Below are positions 7,035 through 16,810 of a DNA stretch of 50,940 bases, one piece after another. The translations under genes and the position numbers were made by a program. How positions within the stretch are numbered: position 1 is the stretch's first letter; every line of letters begins with the position of its first letter. The notes below the pieces were generated by a model. That model made no database searches and had not been told where the DNA came from. It saw only the letters and a program-made list of their open reading frames with translations. The stretch covers positions 1-50,940 of the forward strand of contig CAJKBW010000007.1 of assembly GCA_905198295.1 (NCBI GenBank), given 5' to 3'. Source of the stretch: an uncultured Oscillospiraceae bacterium (GTDB lineage Bacteria > Bacillota > Clostridia > Oscillospirales > Acutalibacteraceae).

Positions 7035-9365
7035 TTATAAGTAGTTCATCAGATCGTAAAGCGAACCCATCTTGGGCACCACGGCGTTTACATCATCCGC
7101 CACCTTCTTGGGCTTACCGCCGGTGTAAACCTCCAGCGTACCGCGGCTCTTATCGGTGTTGTAATCGGACAGAAACGCTACACACTTTTCACCGTATGCC
7201 TCAAAGTCGTAAACATCGTCCTTCACCTTTACCGCTTTGCCGGAAACCGCCTGCAGCGCTCCCGAGGAGCTGCTGTCGCTGTAATCGGACAGGCAGAAGA
7301 ATGTATTGGAATCCTCCACCATCGCAATCGTGCTGAGCTTTACGTCACTCAGCAGCAGTTTCCCGCCGGAATACAGCTCACCGCTGCCGTTCTTGACATC
7401 CTTTGCGTACACCACATCGCCCTTATCCCGCAGGTAGAAGGCCCCCACGTCTTCATCGATGGTATTGATCTTCTTGATGCCGCTGCCGCCCAGCTGCGCT
7501 GCTTTCAGGACACCCACGCCCTCTTCGACCATATCGATAAAGTACAGCGTACTGCCCTTCGCATCAAATTTAAACGAGCCCGCGCCGTCCTGCTCAATGG
7601 TGCTCTCCGTCCCCTTAATCGCCAGGAAACGCTCGTCACCGGGTTCCCCGGCAGTAATCTGGCTGGTCACATCGCTGGTCGAATTGATCTCCGACAGCTT
7701 TACCCGCGATGCACTCGTCTCACCGACCTTGCCATAAACAATCGCCGGCGTCTCGGCCGCATAATACACCCCTCCGTTGGAAACGTTTTCCGCCACCAGG
7801 GACGCCTTGCTGCCGTCGAAATAATACAGCTGGTAGTTCGAAACAGTTATTTCCGTTTCCTTCAGGCTTTTCCGCAGATTATCGCGGGATTCCTTCTCCC
7901 AGTATGCTTCACGCGCTGTCTGGTATTCTTCGTATTTCCTGTCGTATTCTTCTCTGGCCTTCTGATACGCTTCGTCCGCTTTATCTCTCGCAGCATAATA
8001 CGCATCCCAGTCGGTAAAGCCATCTTCTTTTTTATAATCGCTGCTGTTCGGATACTCGCGTTTCGGGTATTCCGGCGCCACCGGCTCGACCATCGCATCG
8101 TCTGTAGACTTCATATCGTCGTCGACGTAATCCGCCGCCGTACCGGTCGTGCTGGCATCGTTGAAGAAGTAGACCTCCTTGCCGCCGAAGCCAATCACCT
8201 TGTTCACATCGTCCCCTTCGGCAATCTTTTCCTTGTCTTTATTGCCGGACTTGACATACAGCGCATCATCCTTGGTATAATACAGCGTCTTCATGTCTTC
8301 GCTGAAATATTTGAGCTCCGCTTCGCTGTCCACCTTAACGGCATCCTTTTTGCTTCCCACCGCCTTGGTATACAGGTCGCCGTCGTCCGTCTGATACAGC
8401 ACGGTTTTGCCGTCTTTGGACAGAAGGAATCCCTCCACATCCGAATTCAGCGAGTTCTTTTCCTTCAGGTTATGTTCATACAGCTTGCCGCTCTTGATAT
8501 AGAGCACATACTTGCCGTTCGGGGTAATCTGGAAATACCCCTCGATATCGCTGTCGATTTTGGTTCCGTCGACCTTAGCGTTGTTTTTCTTCAGATCACG
8601 GTAATACAGCCCGCCGCCGTCCATATAGAACATATACCGGCCGTTTTCGCTGTACTGGGTCATCATCGCATAGCTTTCGCTCAGCAGGTCGCCGAAATTC
8701 TTGGTCACCTCAAACGGCTTGTTCCATTGGCCCTGCATAACGCCCTGCAGCTCGCCGTCGGCATAATACAGTACAGGCGGTTTTACGCTGCCGCCCGCTA
8801 CGCTGACAATCACTGCTGCCAGCACGACAACCACCAGCACGGCCGCCGCCGCGATAATTGCCAGAATCTTTTTCGGCAGTGCCTTGATTTTTGCTGTCAT
8901 CTTTTGCACCGTCGATTGAGCCGGTGCGGCTGCCTCGCCCACCACCGGTGCCGTATAGCCCGGCATCGCCGCAGGAACAGCCGCAGCATTCCCTCCGACC
9001 GGCGGCTGTGCCGCATTAATCGGCTGACCGCAGCACTCGCAGAACATGCCGTCTGCCGCCGTCGCCTGCCCACAGTGCGGACAGGTTACCCGAACCGGTT
9101 CTTCCGGCGCTGCCGCAGGTGTCTCCGGAGCAGGCGCTGCCGGCTGGGCTGCCGGTGCCGGATTTTCCGCCGCCGGGGCAACCGGCACCTCGGGCGTCCC
9201 AACCGATCCAAACGGCTGGCCGCAGCGTTCACAGAACTTACCTTCTGCCGACGTTTCCTGCCCGCAGTGTGAACAAATCACCTGCTTCGGAATCGGTGTG
9301 CCGCATACACCGCAGAATCCGGCGCCTTCCTCGAGCGGCGCATGACAATTTGGACAACTCGCCAT
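7035..9365 (-). CDS. Zinc-ribbon, single-TM, beta-propeller-like protein (776 aa)
   Basis: Function unknown. Three four-cysteine zinc ribbons lie at C4/C7/C18/C21, C31/C34/C45/C48 and C95/C98/C109/C112, with a long Ala/Pro linker before the third. A basic stretch precedes one TM helix (about 167-190), placing the ribbons in the cytoplasm by the positive-inside rule. The outer part (about 200-776) has repeated blocks of the type LYYxDGxLY spaced like blades of a beta-propeller. They are interrupted near residues 430-510 by a Tyr/Glu/Lys/Arg-rich, probably coiled-coil insert. The following gene upstream (9627-11390) is a paralogue. A role in sensing or envelope assembly is only a guess. Confidence 0.85.
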   Translation of the reverse strand: MASCPNCHAPLEEGAGFCGVCGTPIPKQVICSHCGQETSAEGKFCERCGQPFGSVGTPEVPVAPAAENPAPAAQPAAPAPETPAAAPEEPVRVTCPHCGQATAADGMFCECCGQPINAAQPPVGGNAAAVPAAMPGYTAPVVGEAAAPAQSTVQKMTAKIKALPKKILAIIAAAAVLVVVVLAAVIVSVAGGSVKPPVLYYADGELQGVMQGQWNKPFEVTKNFGDLLSESYAMMTQYSENGRYMFYMDGGGLYYRDLKKNNAKVDGTKIDSDIEGYFQITPNGKYVLYIKSGKLYEHNLKEKNSLNSDVEGFLLSKDGKTVLYQTDDGDLYTKAVGSKKDAVKVDSEAELKYFSEDMKTLYYTKDDALYVKSGNKDKEKIAEGDDVNKVIGFGGKEVYFFNDASTTGTAADYVDDDMKSTDDAMVEPVAPEYPKREYPNSSDYKKEDGFTDWDAYYAARDKADEAYQKAREEYDRKYEEYQTAREAYWEKESRDNLRKSLKETEITVSNYQLYYFDGSKASLVAENVSNGGVYYAAETPAIVYGKVGETSASRVKLSEINSTSDVTSQITAGEPGDERFLAIKGTESTIEQDGAGSFKFDAKGSTLYFIDMVEEGVGVLKAAQLGGSGIKKINTIDEDVGAFYLRDKGDVVYAKDVKNGSGELYSGGKLLLSDVKLSTIAMVEDSNTFFCLSDYSDSSSSGALQAVSGKAVKVKDDVYDFEAYGEKCVAFLSDYNTDKSRGTLEVYTGGKPKKVADDVNAVVPKMGSLYDLMNYL

Positions 9366-9528
9366 GTCAAAAACCCCTTTATGTAGAAATTTGATGGGCT
9401 ATGGGAGCCCTTCGCCGGGAGGCTTTTTGGTCCCGCGCGACAGCGGAATAAACCGCATTTATCCCCTCGGAAGAAAAGTTCCTGCGCCATATCTATGCAC
9501 AGAATGCCTTTTCTATCCGCTTATGTTC

Positions 9529-9557
9529 AGTATACGATTCAGATGCCGATTTTTCAA
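9529..9557 (-). promoter_or_regulatory. Promoter of the 776-aa zinc-ribbon gene
   Basis: On the minus strand, TTGAAA (9552-9557), a 17-base spacer and TATACT (9529-9534). The implied 5' leader to the start codon is about 155 nt, long enough to hold a regulatory RNA structure, though none is clear by eye. Confidence 0.6.
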
Positions 9558-9626
9558 GGATAAAATGCACGAAATTCCCGTTGTTTCATGAAAATTCGCA
9601 CGTTTTTTCCTTTTTCGGAAATTCCG

Positions 9627-11390
9627 CTACCACCACGAGGCACACGTCTCGGCCGGCTGGGCAACTGCGAACGCCGATACTCCCCGTGCCAGTTCAATTG
9701 CCTTTCCGCGGTCATAAACGGTCAGTATCTGCTCACTTCGACGCATCACCGCCACCCGATCCCGACCAAGCAGCTCCGTTCTCGCTGTCTGGTCACAAAT
9801 CACCGAAGCCGCATGCCCATCCCATTTCGCCAGCACCGAAAAGCCATTGTTTTCGTCCGCCCTGAGAGAAAAGTACACTGCCTCCGTTCCCGGCTCGGGC
9901 ATCACGCCGTAAAGCTGCACCTCTTCAGCGATCATTTCGCCGCCGCCGCACAGCTCGCCGGTCAGGCGCATCCCGCCTGCTTGTGTTTGCGAATCATCCC
10001 GCATATACAGCGGTTCTCCCTTAGAGCGCGCATACAGCATCATCGCCCGATCGTCCACCGCGCGGATGGCACCGACTTTTCCACCGCGCAGCTGCGCGGC
10101 GCGCAGCGTGCCCGTCTGCAGACCCCAGAAACTGGAGGTCGCCGGCGGCGGGATCACTTCTCCTGCGATAAACCAAAGCTCACCGCCGTCATCCGACAGA
10201 CAGGCCGAACCGATTTCGGCCTCCTGCGTAATCAACGAGCATGCTGTCCTGTCGGCATAGTACCAGACTCCTGCGTCATCCCCTGCTTTTTGTACGCGAT
10301 ACAGCAGCCGCGGTGTCTCGTGTGCACCGCTCACCATCTGGAACTGCCGGACGTCCTCCGCCAAAAGCTGGATTTCGCCGTTTCGACAGTAATACAACCG
10401 CTGTCTGGGCTCCTCGTAAATCTCTTCCTCGGTCTCTATGACCGGCCGCGCGTCCACCGGTACCTGATGAACCAGCAGATAGGCTTCCTCCTCACCGAAA
10501 TCCACCATGCTGACGCCATATCCGGCGTCCCGCAGCGCCTTCTCCTGCCGGCCTCTTTTCCAGTAATACAGCGTGTTATCCCGGATATAATAGGCTGAAT
10601 CCGCCGCCGGACTGATACAGCATACCTCATCCGCCGCGCCGATGCCGATGCTTTCCCCGGAAGACAAACCGATCCGGTAAAGCTTCCCCTCCCCGGTCTG
10701 ATAAATCACCCCGCTGCCGTCATTGGCCAGCATAAATTTCTGCACATCCTGTGCAAGCGTGCGCGTACCGTCCGGATCGCTGCACAGCAGCGCCCCGCTG
10801 CGGCTGTATACCGCCGTGCGCCCGTTCGGCGTGAGACGGTACAGCCCATCCACCTCATCGCTTACCTTCCGTATGGTGCCGCGCAACAGGTCACAGCTGT
10901 ACAGCGCATAGCTGTCTATGCCGTCCCGGTCGGGATAATACAGATACCGCCCATCACTGCTGTACTGAATATATGCCGAATCCAGATAAGTCCCACCGTT
11001 TTCCGCCTCAAGCGCAATGATACGGTTCCAATTGGCCGGGGAAACCGCATACAGAGTTTGTCCCTTATAAAAAAGCAGCGGCGCATACACATTCTGCCGG
11101 TTGTGCCACACCAGCACAGCGGTTACTGACGTCAGCGCCACCACTGCCGCTGCCGCAGCGGCAATCAGCGCTTTGATCTTCCGGGTGCGTCGGCGCCCGC
11201 CCTTTTCCGGCGCTACGGAAGTCTCCGCTGCCCCATCTTCCGCAGTGCCGGGCGCCGACGCCTGCACCGGCGGCAGCACCTCTTCAATCGCCCGCAGCGC
11301 AGCGCCGCAGTGCGGACAGACATCCGCTTCCGGAGCAACCGCCCCGCCGCACCGCGAGCAGATGCCCTGCCGTCCTTCTGTTCCGTCCAT
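9627..11390 (-). CDS. Zinc-ribbon, single-TM, beta-propeller-like protein (587 aa)
   Basis: A shorter paralogue of the 776-aa neighbour. It has one zinc ribbon (C11/C14/C25/C28), an Arg/Lys-rich stretch (GRRRTRKIK), one TM helix (about 74-96) and a C-terminal region of repeated YxxDG/LYxx blocks resembling WD40/TolB-type propeller blades. Both proteins start the outer part alike: LLFYKGQTLYAV...NWN here, LYYADGELQGV...QWN in the neighbour. The coiled insert of the neighbour is replaced by a short acidic loop (ETEEEIYEEP). The start is 18 bases after mnmE stops, with RBS GGAAAGGG, so it is probably co-transcribed with mnmE. Function unknown. Confidence 0.83.
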   Translation of the reverse strand: MDGTEGRQGICSRCGGAVAPEADVCPHCGAALRAIEEVLPPVQASAPGTAEDGAAETSVAPEKGGRRRTRKIKALIAAAAAAVVALTSVTAVLVWHNRQNVYAPLLFYKGQTLYAVSPANWNRIIALEAENGGTYLDSAYIQYSSDGRYLYYPDRDGIDSYALYSCDLLRGTIRKVSDEVDGLYRLTPNGRTAVYSRSGALLCSDPDGTRTLAQDVQKFMLANDGSGVIYQTGEGKLYRIGLSSGESIGIGAADEVCCISPAADSAYYIRDNTLYYWKRGRQEKALRDAGYGVSMVDFGEEEAYLLVHQVPVDARPVIETEEEIYEEPRQRLYYCRNGEIQLLAEDVRQFQMVSGAHETPRLLYRVQKAGDDAGVWYYADRTACSLITQEAEIGSACLSDDGGELWFIAGEVIPPPATSSFWGLQTGTLRAAQLRGGKVGAIRAVDDRAMMLYARSKGEPLYMRDDSQTQAGGMRLTGELCGGGEMIAEEVQLYGVMPEPGTEAVYFSLRADENNGFSVLAKWDGHAASVICDQTARTELLGRDRVAVMRRSEQILTVYDRGKAIELARGVSAFAVAQPAETCASWW

Positions 11391-11408
11391 ATCCGCATCC
11401 CTTTCCGG

Positions 11409-12776
11409 CTATTTTCCCACGCAGAAGCGGGCGAAAATATCATCCACCACCGTTTCGGTTACCCGTTCGCCGGTCATCTCCAGCACCGCCGCGACCGCCG
11501 CTTCCACGCATACGCTCACCGCATCCAGCGTCATGCCGGTATCCAAGGCATCCAGCGCCTCCTGTACATTTAACAGGCACCGGCGGGTGCAGTCCCGCTG
11601 CCGCTCGGTGGCCAGCAGCGGCTCCGCCTCGTCGAGCGCCTGCACACCGGTGATCCGGCGCACCGCCTCTTCCAGCGCATCCAGCCCTTCGCCGGATGCC
11701 GCAGAAACCACTACAATATGTTGATAGTTCTGTTTTATATACGACAAGTCTATTTTTAATTCGCAATCGGCCTTGTTGACCACCGCAATCGCGATCTGTC
11801 CGGCCGTTTCCCGGATCAGTGCACAGTCGTCTTGATCCAGTGGCCGCGAACCATCAAACAGCACCAGCAGAAGGGCCGCCTGCTCCAGCCGGTTGCGGGC
11901 ACGCTGCACGCCGATCGATTCGACCGTATCTCCAGTATCGCGGATGCCGGCAGTGTCCGCAAGCCGCAGCAGCACGTCGCCCAGCCGTACCGTTTCTTCC
12001 ACGATATCGCGGGTGGTTCCCGCGATGGGGGTAACGATGCTGCGTTCACAGCCGGACAGGCAGTTCATCAGGGTGGATTTTCCCACATTCGGGCTGCCGA
12101 CGATCACGGTGTCGATGCCTTCCCGTACCACTCGGCCGGCGTCAAAGGTATTCAGCAGCCTTTCGAGCGCGTCTCTGGCTGATCCGAGTGCGGCACGGAT
12201 GCCGGGCAGATCGGGCTCCGGGATATCCTCATAAGGATAATCCACAAACGCCGAAATCGAGGCATCCGCCTGCACCAGCTGCTGCCGAACCTCGCTGAGC
12301 CGCTCATGCAGCGCGCCTTCCCGCATCGCCAGTGCGGTTTTAGCCGCCAACCGACCGTTGGCCGCAATCAGTTCCATCACCGCTTCCGCCTGGGTAAGAT
12401 CGATTTTCCCGTTTATAAACGCCCGGCGGGTGAATTCCCCCGCCTGTGCCGGCTGCGCGCCGGCGGCAAAAAGCGCCGATAACACCCGGCCGAGCAGATA
12501 CATCCCGCCGTGGCAGGACAACTCCACCACGTTTTCCCCTGTGTAGCTGTGCGGGGCGCGGAACACCAGGGCCACACACTCATCGATATCCCCGTGTGCA
12601 TCGTAAACCCGCCCGTACAGTGCGGTATAGCCCGGCTGCTGTGCAAGTGTCCTGCCGCGGGCGGCAGCGCGGAAAATCCGGTCCGCCACCTCAATAGCCG
12701 CCTCGCCGGATACCCGGATCACCCCGAGTCCCGCGGCCGCCGGCGGGGTGGACAGCGCCGCAATGGTTTTTTCCAT
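11409..12776 (-). CDS. mnmE: tRNA modification GTPase MnmE (TrmE)
   Basis: A 455-aa GTPase that partners MnmG in tRNA U34 modification. The N-terminal tetrahydrofolate-binding domain starts EKTIAALSTPPAAAGLGVIR. The G domain has the P-loop GSPNVGKST, the G2 motif TPIAGTTRD, DTAGIRD, and NKAD. The C terminus is FCVGK, matching the conserved FC[IV]GK with its catalytic cysteine. ATG 12776 is chosen for the upstream GGAGGAG at proper spacing; the open frame extends further without family similarity. It follows gyrA and precedes the 587-aa zinc-ribbon gene. Confidence 0.97.
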   Translation of the reverse strand: MEKTIAALSTPPAAAGLGVIRVSGEAAIEVADRIFRAAARGRTLAQQPGYTALYGRVYDAHGDIDECVALVFRAPHSYTGENVVELSCHGGMYLLGRVLSALFAAGAQPAQAGEFTRRAFINGKIDLTQAEAVMELIAANGRLAAKTALAMREGALHERLSEVRQQLVQADASISAFVDYPYEDIPEPDLPGIRAALGSARDALERLLNTFDAGRVVREGIDTVIVGSPNVGKSTLMNCLSGCERSIVTPIAGTTRDIVEETVRLGDVLLRLADTAGIRDTGDTVESIGVQRARNRLEQAALLLVLFDGSRPLDQDDCALIRETAGQIAIAVVNKADCELKIDLSYIKQNYQHIVVVSAASGEGLDALEEAVRRITGVQALDEAEPLLATERQRDCTRRCLLNVQEALDALDTGMTLDAVSVCVEAAVAAVLEMTGERVTETVVDDIFARFCVGK

Positions 12777-12803
12777 CACCAGTCTCCTCCATATACAGAT
12801 AAA

Positions 12804-12850
12804 GCAGCCCGCCGGCGCACACCGGCGGCCGATGTGCCCCAGCGGGCTGC
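12804..12850 (-). terminator. Hairpin between gyrA and mnmE
   Basis: GCAGCCCGC (12804-12812) pairs with GCGGGCTGC (12842-12850), enclosing an inner CCGGCG/CGCCGG-like stem. On the minus strand only a short CTTTAT follows, so it is a weak terminator or an attenuator. Confidence 0.5.
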
Positions 12851-12861
12851 AGCATTTCGTT

Positions 12862-15396
12862 TTATTCGGCCGGGGTTTCCGCCGGTTCCGCTTCGCCTTC
12901 GACGGGCGTCTCACTCTCGCCCTCCGGTGCTTCCTCTTCATGCGGAGCACGTACCAGCGAGACGATGCGGGCGGATTCCTCCATACGCATCACTCGCACG
13001 CCCTTGGCCGGACGGCGGCAGAAGCGCACCTCCTCGGACGCCATGCGGATAATGATGCCGTCAGACGAGATCAGGATGATGTCGTCATCCGCTTCCACCA
13101 TCTGAATGGCAGCCACGTCGCCAAAATCCTCGGTGTGGTAGTTGGTCAGACCCTTACCGCCGCGCGACTGGATCCGGTAATCGGAAAGTTCGCTGCGCCG
13201 GCCGTAGCCGGTTTCGGTGACGGTGAGCAGCGTGCCGGTATCCTTACACACCACCATGCCGACAACCTCATCGTCTTCCTGTAGGGTGAGCGCCTTCACG
13301 CCGCGGGCAGTGCGTCCAACCACGCGGGCATCGTTTTCATCAAAGCAGATCGCCATACCCTTACGGGTCGCCACCAGCAGCTTCTGATAGCCGTCGGTGA
13401 CCTGCACCCACGCCAGTTCGTCGCCCTCATCGAGGTCAATCGCAATCAGGCCGTTTTTCCGCGCATTCGCATAGGCGTCGAGCCGGGTGCGCTTGATGAT
13501 GCCCTGCCGGGTCACCATGCACAGATAGCTGTCCCCCTCAAACTCGGACACATGGATCATCGCCGTGACCTTTTCTTCCGGCGCGAGCGGGAGAAGGTTG
13601 ACGATGTTCATCCCCTTAGAAGTACGGCTGCCTTCCGGCACCTCATAACACTTGAGCCGGTATACCCGGCCGGCGGAGGTGAAGAACATCACATAATCAT
13701 GGCTTGAGCACAGGAACATGGTTTCGGTGACATCTTCGTCACGGGTGGCCATGCCCATGATGCCCCGTCCGCCGCGGCGCTGCGCCTTGTAGACGTCCGC
13801 TGCCTGCCGCTTGATATAACCCAAGCGGGTCAGGGTCAGCACGCAGTCCTCCACCGGGATCAGATCCTCGATATCCACTTCACCGGACACCATCGAGATG
13901 GAGGTACGGCGCTCGTCGCCGTACTTATCCCGCATCTTCAGGCATTCGTCCTTCACGATTGCCTTGATCTTGCCTTCATCCGCGAGAATGGCTTCCATCT
14001 CCGCAATGCGTGCACGCAGCGCTTCGAGTTCTTCCTCGATCTTCTGCCGTTCCAGACCGGCCAGCTGGCCAAGGCGCATCTGGACGATAGCCTGCGCCTG
14101 CACGTCGTCGAAACCAAAACGGGCCATCAAACGGGCCTTGGATTCCGGAATATCCGGGGAAGAACGGATAATTTCGATAACCTCATCGATAAAGTCACAG
14201 GCCACCTTAAGCGCTTCCACGATATGCGCGCGCTCCTTGGCCTTGCGCAAATCGTAAAGGGTGCGCCGGGTAATGACCTCCACCTGGAAGCGGATGTATT
14301 CCTCCAGCATCTGCTTTAGCGAAAGCACCCGCGGCACACCGTCCACCAGCGCCAGCATAATGACGCCAAAGGTCACCTGCATCTGGGTGAACGCGAACAA
14401 CTGGTTGAGCACCACCTGCGGGTTTGCGTCCCGCTTGAGGTCGATAACCACCCGCATGCCCTCGCGGCTGGAATGGTCAACCACGTCATGGATGCCCTCG
14501 ATCCGCTTTTCATCCACCAGGTCGATGATGGATTTCACCAGTGTCAGCTTGTTGACCTGGTAGGGAATTTCGGTGATCACAATCCGGTAACGGTCGTTGC
14601 CGTGCTCTTCAATCTCGGTGCGCGCCCGGACAATCAGGCGGCCGCGTCCGGTCGCATAGGCGGCACGGATGCCGGAATATCCCATGATGATACCGCCGGT
14701 TGGGAAATCCGGACCCTTAATGCAGTCCATAATCTGCGGCAGCTCTGCCTCGGGATTATCAATCAGCAGGCAGATGGCGTCCACCACCTCGCACAGGTTA
14801 TGCGAGGGAATGTTGGTCGCCATACCTACCGCGATGCCGGACGAGCCGTTGACCAGCAGGTTCGGGAACCGTGAGGGCAGCACCACCGGCTCCTTGAGAC
14901 GGTCATCGTAGTTTGGGGCAAAATCCACCGTTTCCTTTTCGATATCCGCCAGCATATCCAGCGACATCTTGCTCATGCGGGCCTCGGTGTACCGATAGGC
15001 TGCCGCCGGATGGCCGTCGATGGAACCGAAGTTTCCGTGACCGTCCACCAGCGGGTAGCGCAGTGAAAAATCCTGCGCCATACGCACCATCGCATCGTAA
15101 ACCGACGCGTCACCGTGCGGATGGTACCGGCCGAGCACAGTACCGACCGTATCGGCGCACTTACGGTATGCCTTCTCGGGGGTAAGGTTATTTTCATGCA
15201 TCGTATAAAGGATGCGGCGGTGCACCGGCTTAAGACCGTCCCGCACATCCGGCAGCGCACGTGCCACGATAACCGACATGGAATATTCCAGGAAGCTCTT
15301 CTTCATTTCCTTTTCCAGGTCGACCGTGATAAGTTTGCTGGCCGGCTGATCGATTTCTTCCTGCGTATTTGCCTGCAGATCCTTGTTCTCATCCAT
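12862..15396 (-). CDS. gyrA: DNA gyrase subunit A
   Basis: An 844-aa breakage-reunion subunit of gyrase. RPVHRRILY-type and HPHGD blocks and the catalytic Tyr136 in AAAYRYTE are present. The GyrA box QRRGGRG and the six-bladed C-terminal propeller follow. An acidic tail (EAPEGESETPVEGE) ends the protein. In the quinolone-determining loop (HPHGDASVYD, residues 92-101) the position equal to E. coli Ser83 is Ala97, while the Asp87 equivalent (Asp101) is kept. It is separated from gyrB by five YcxB-like genes. Confidence 0.98.
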   Translation of the reverse strand: MDENKDLQANTQEEIDQPASKLITVDLEKEMKKSFLEYSMSVIVARALPDVRDGLKPVHRRILYTMHENNLTPEKAYRKCADTVGTVLGRYHPHGDASVYDAMVRMAQDFSLRYPLVDGHGNFGSIDGHPAAAYRYTEARMSKMSLDMLADIEKETVDFAPNYDDRLKEPVVLPSRFPNLLVNGSSGIAVGMATNIPSHNLCEVVDAICLLIDNPEAELPQIMDCIKGPDFPTGGIIMGYSGIRAAYATGRGRLIVRARTEIEEHGNDRYRIVITEIPYQVNKLTLVKSIIDLVDEKRIEGIHDVVDHSSREGMRVVIDLKRDANPQVVLNQLFAFTQMQVTFGVIMLALVDGVPRVLSLKQMLEEYIRFQVEVITRRTLYDLRKAKERAHIVEALKVACDFIDEVIEIIRSSPDIPESKARLMARFGFDDVQAQAIVQMRLGQLAGLERQKIEEELEALRARIAEMEAILADEGKIKAIVKDECLKMRDKYGDERRTSISMVSGEVDIEDLIPVEDCVLTLTRLGYIKRQAADVYKAQRRGGRGIMGMATRDEDVTETMFLCSSHDYVMFFTSAGRVYRLKCYEVPEGSRTSKGMNIVNLLPLAPEEKVTAMIHVSEFEGDSYLCMVTRQGIIKRTRLDAYANARKNGLIAIDLDEGDELAWVQVTDGYQKLLVATRKGMAICFDENDARVVGRTARGVKALTLQEDDEVVGMVVCKDTGTLLTVTETGYGRRSELSDYRIQSRGGKGLTNYHTEDFGDVAAIQMVEADDDIILISSDGIIIRMASEEVRFCRRPAKGVRVMRMEESARIVSLVRAPHEEEAPEGESETPVEGEAEPAETPAE

Positions 15397-15485
15397 TGGG
15401 AAAAACCTGTCCTTTCCGGGTTTTTATGCCCGCATGAGGCATAACCCGCTGTAATCGGGGGATTTGTCTCCAACCGCGCGCGGAT

Positions 15486-16778
15486 TCAGCGCAGCCCCAT
15501 CAGCTCCAAAAGTACCGCATTGTTTTCGATGGCCGTCCAGGGAATTACAAATTCCTCGCCCGGCACCGCAAGCACCAGATCCCGGCCATCCCGCCGGCGC
15601 TGCACTGCCTGTGCGGGAAAATACCGAAGATCTCCCCGTGCACGCACCTCCATGCCGCCGCGGGTAAAGCGGATATTCACCGCCTGCTCTCCTTTTTCCG
15701 GCACCAGCAGTAAAAACAGCAGTGCCACAACGAAGACCCCGGCGAAGGTCATCAGACAAAACAACAGCATATCCAGATAAACGCTGCCGGTCAGATACAC
15801 GACGCTTGCCAGCAGCAGGCCGGGGATGACACCCAGCGGCACCAGAAATGGCAGCATACGGCCAACCTTATTCCAGAATCCGTGCTCCTTTTTCTCGGTA
15901 TACTGCACTTCGGCAACGATCGCTTCGGTTCGTTCGATACGCGGGAGCTCCAGCGGCTGCGTAAGCTGCGCCTGAAAAAAGCCGCTGAACCGCCGGCGCT
16001 TTTCCGGGATTCTCCGGTAAATCTGCTCCAGAATCACGCGTGCATCATAAGCGGTCAGATCCTCTGCCCGCCAGATAATCCGGCCATTATCGTCCTGCAG
16101 GATCAGCATGTCCGGCATTTCCTGAAACACCGCATCCGTATAGTGAACCACCGTACCGCCATGAGCCGCCCGTTCCTCCGCCCGGTCGCCGTACAGCAGC
16201 AACACATGGCGTTCTCCCTGCGCATATTGCTTTGCCGCCCACAGATTTGTATCATCGCGGTCGTTGCACCCTTTGCGCATCAGCATTCCGATGCCGCCTA
16301 TCATCAGCGATGATGCTCCAACCACAAAGGTAATCCCGGCAGCGATACCGCCTGCTGTGGCGCTACCGCCAAAAGCTGCCAAACCAAGAAAGACCAGAAG
16401 CGCCGCAAATGCACCGAAAAACAGTCCGGCGGATTTCCGTGCAGCACCCTGAAGGCGTTTGATCTGCATGAGGGTCAGCGCACGGCCGGCAACAACCGAA
16501 AGCGGCTGTTCCGTCGGCATCCGCGCCTCCTCTTCATACGGCGGCGGACAAAAACCTACCGGCAGGTCCATCTGAGGCGGACGGGCAGAGCCGTATCCGG
16601 GTACCGGCGTATAACGATAGGAAGGCGGCACCGATCCAACGTTAAATGTGGACGGCATGCCGGGCGTCAGCGGACGTTCTCCGTATACCGGCTGAACCGG
16701 ATTGTATGGAACCGGCTCACTGCCTGACCGCTCATCTTCCGGCGACGCCGCCGGCGGCTCCGGTCTGTATTCCTCCAT
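15486..16778 (-). CDS. YcxB-like membrane protein, two-domain, most divergent copy
   Basis: A 430-aa protein of unknown function. A Pro/Glu-rich N-terminal region (1-100) has PxY-type repeats. The first pair of TM helices (about 120-175) precedes a soluble domain ending GRIIWRAEDLTAYDARVIL. The second TM pair (about 275-330) precedes a domain ending EEFVIPWTAIENNAVLLELM. Those end motifs stand where the neighbouring proteins have a PKRxL motif, so this appears to be a tandem duplicate that has lost it. ATG 16778 is supported by AAAGGAGG. Fifth and last gene of the array between gyrB and gyrA. Confidence 0.72.
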   Translation of the reverse strand: MEEYRPEPPAASPEDERSGSEPVPYNPVQPVYGERPLTPGMPSTFNVGSVPPSYRYTPVPGYGSARPPQMDLPVGFCPPPYEEEARMPTEQPLSVVAGRALTLMQIKRLQGAARKSAGLFFGAFAALLVFLGLAAFGGSATAGGIAAGITFVVGASSLMIGGIGMLMRKGCNDRDDTNLWAAKQYAQGERHVLLLYGDRAEERAAHGGTVVHYTDAVFQEMPDMLILQDDNGRIIWRAEDLTAYDARVILEQIYRRIPEKRRRFSGFFQAQLTQPLELPRIERTEAIVAEVQYTEKKEHGFWNKVGRMLPFLVPLGVIPGLLLASVVYLTGSVYLDMLLFCLMTFAGVFVVALLFLLLVPEKGEQAVNIRFTRGGMEVRARGDLRYFPAQAVQRRRDGRDLVLAVPGEEFVIPWTAIENNAVLLELMGLR

Positions 16779-16810
16779 CGGGTATTCCTCCTTTTCCTGC
16801 GGCACTCCTT

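Noticed and set aside
9590..9605. TTTCATGAAA near 9590 as a second parS
   Set aside because: Only the inner part is palindromic and lacks the CACGTG-type core.
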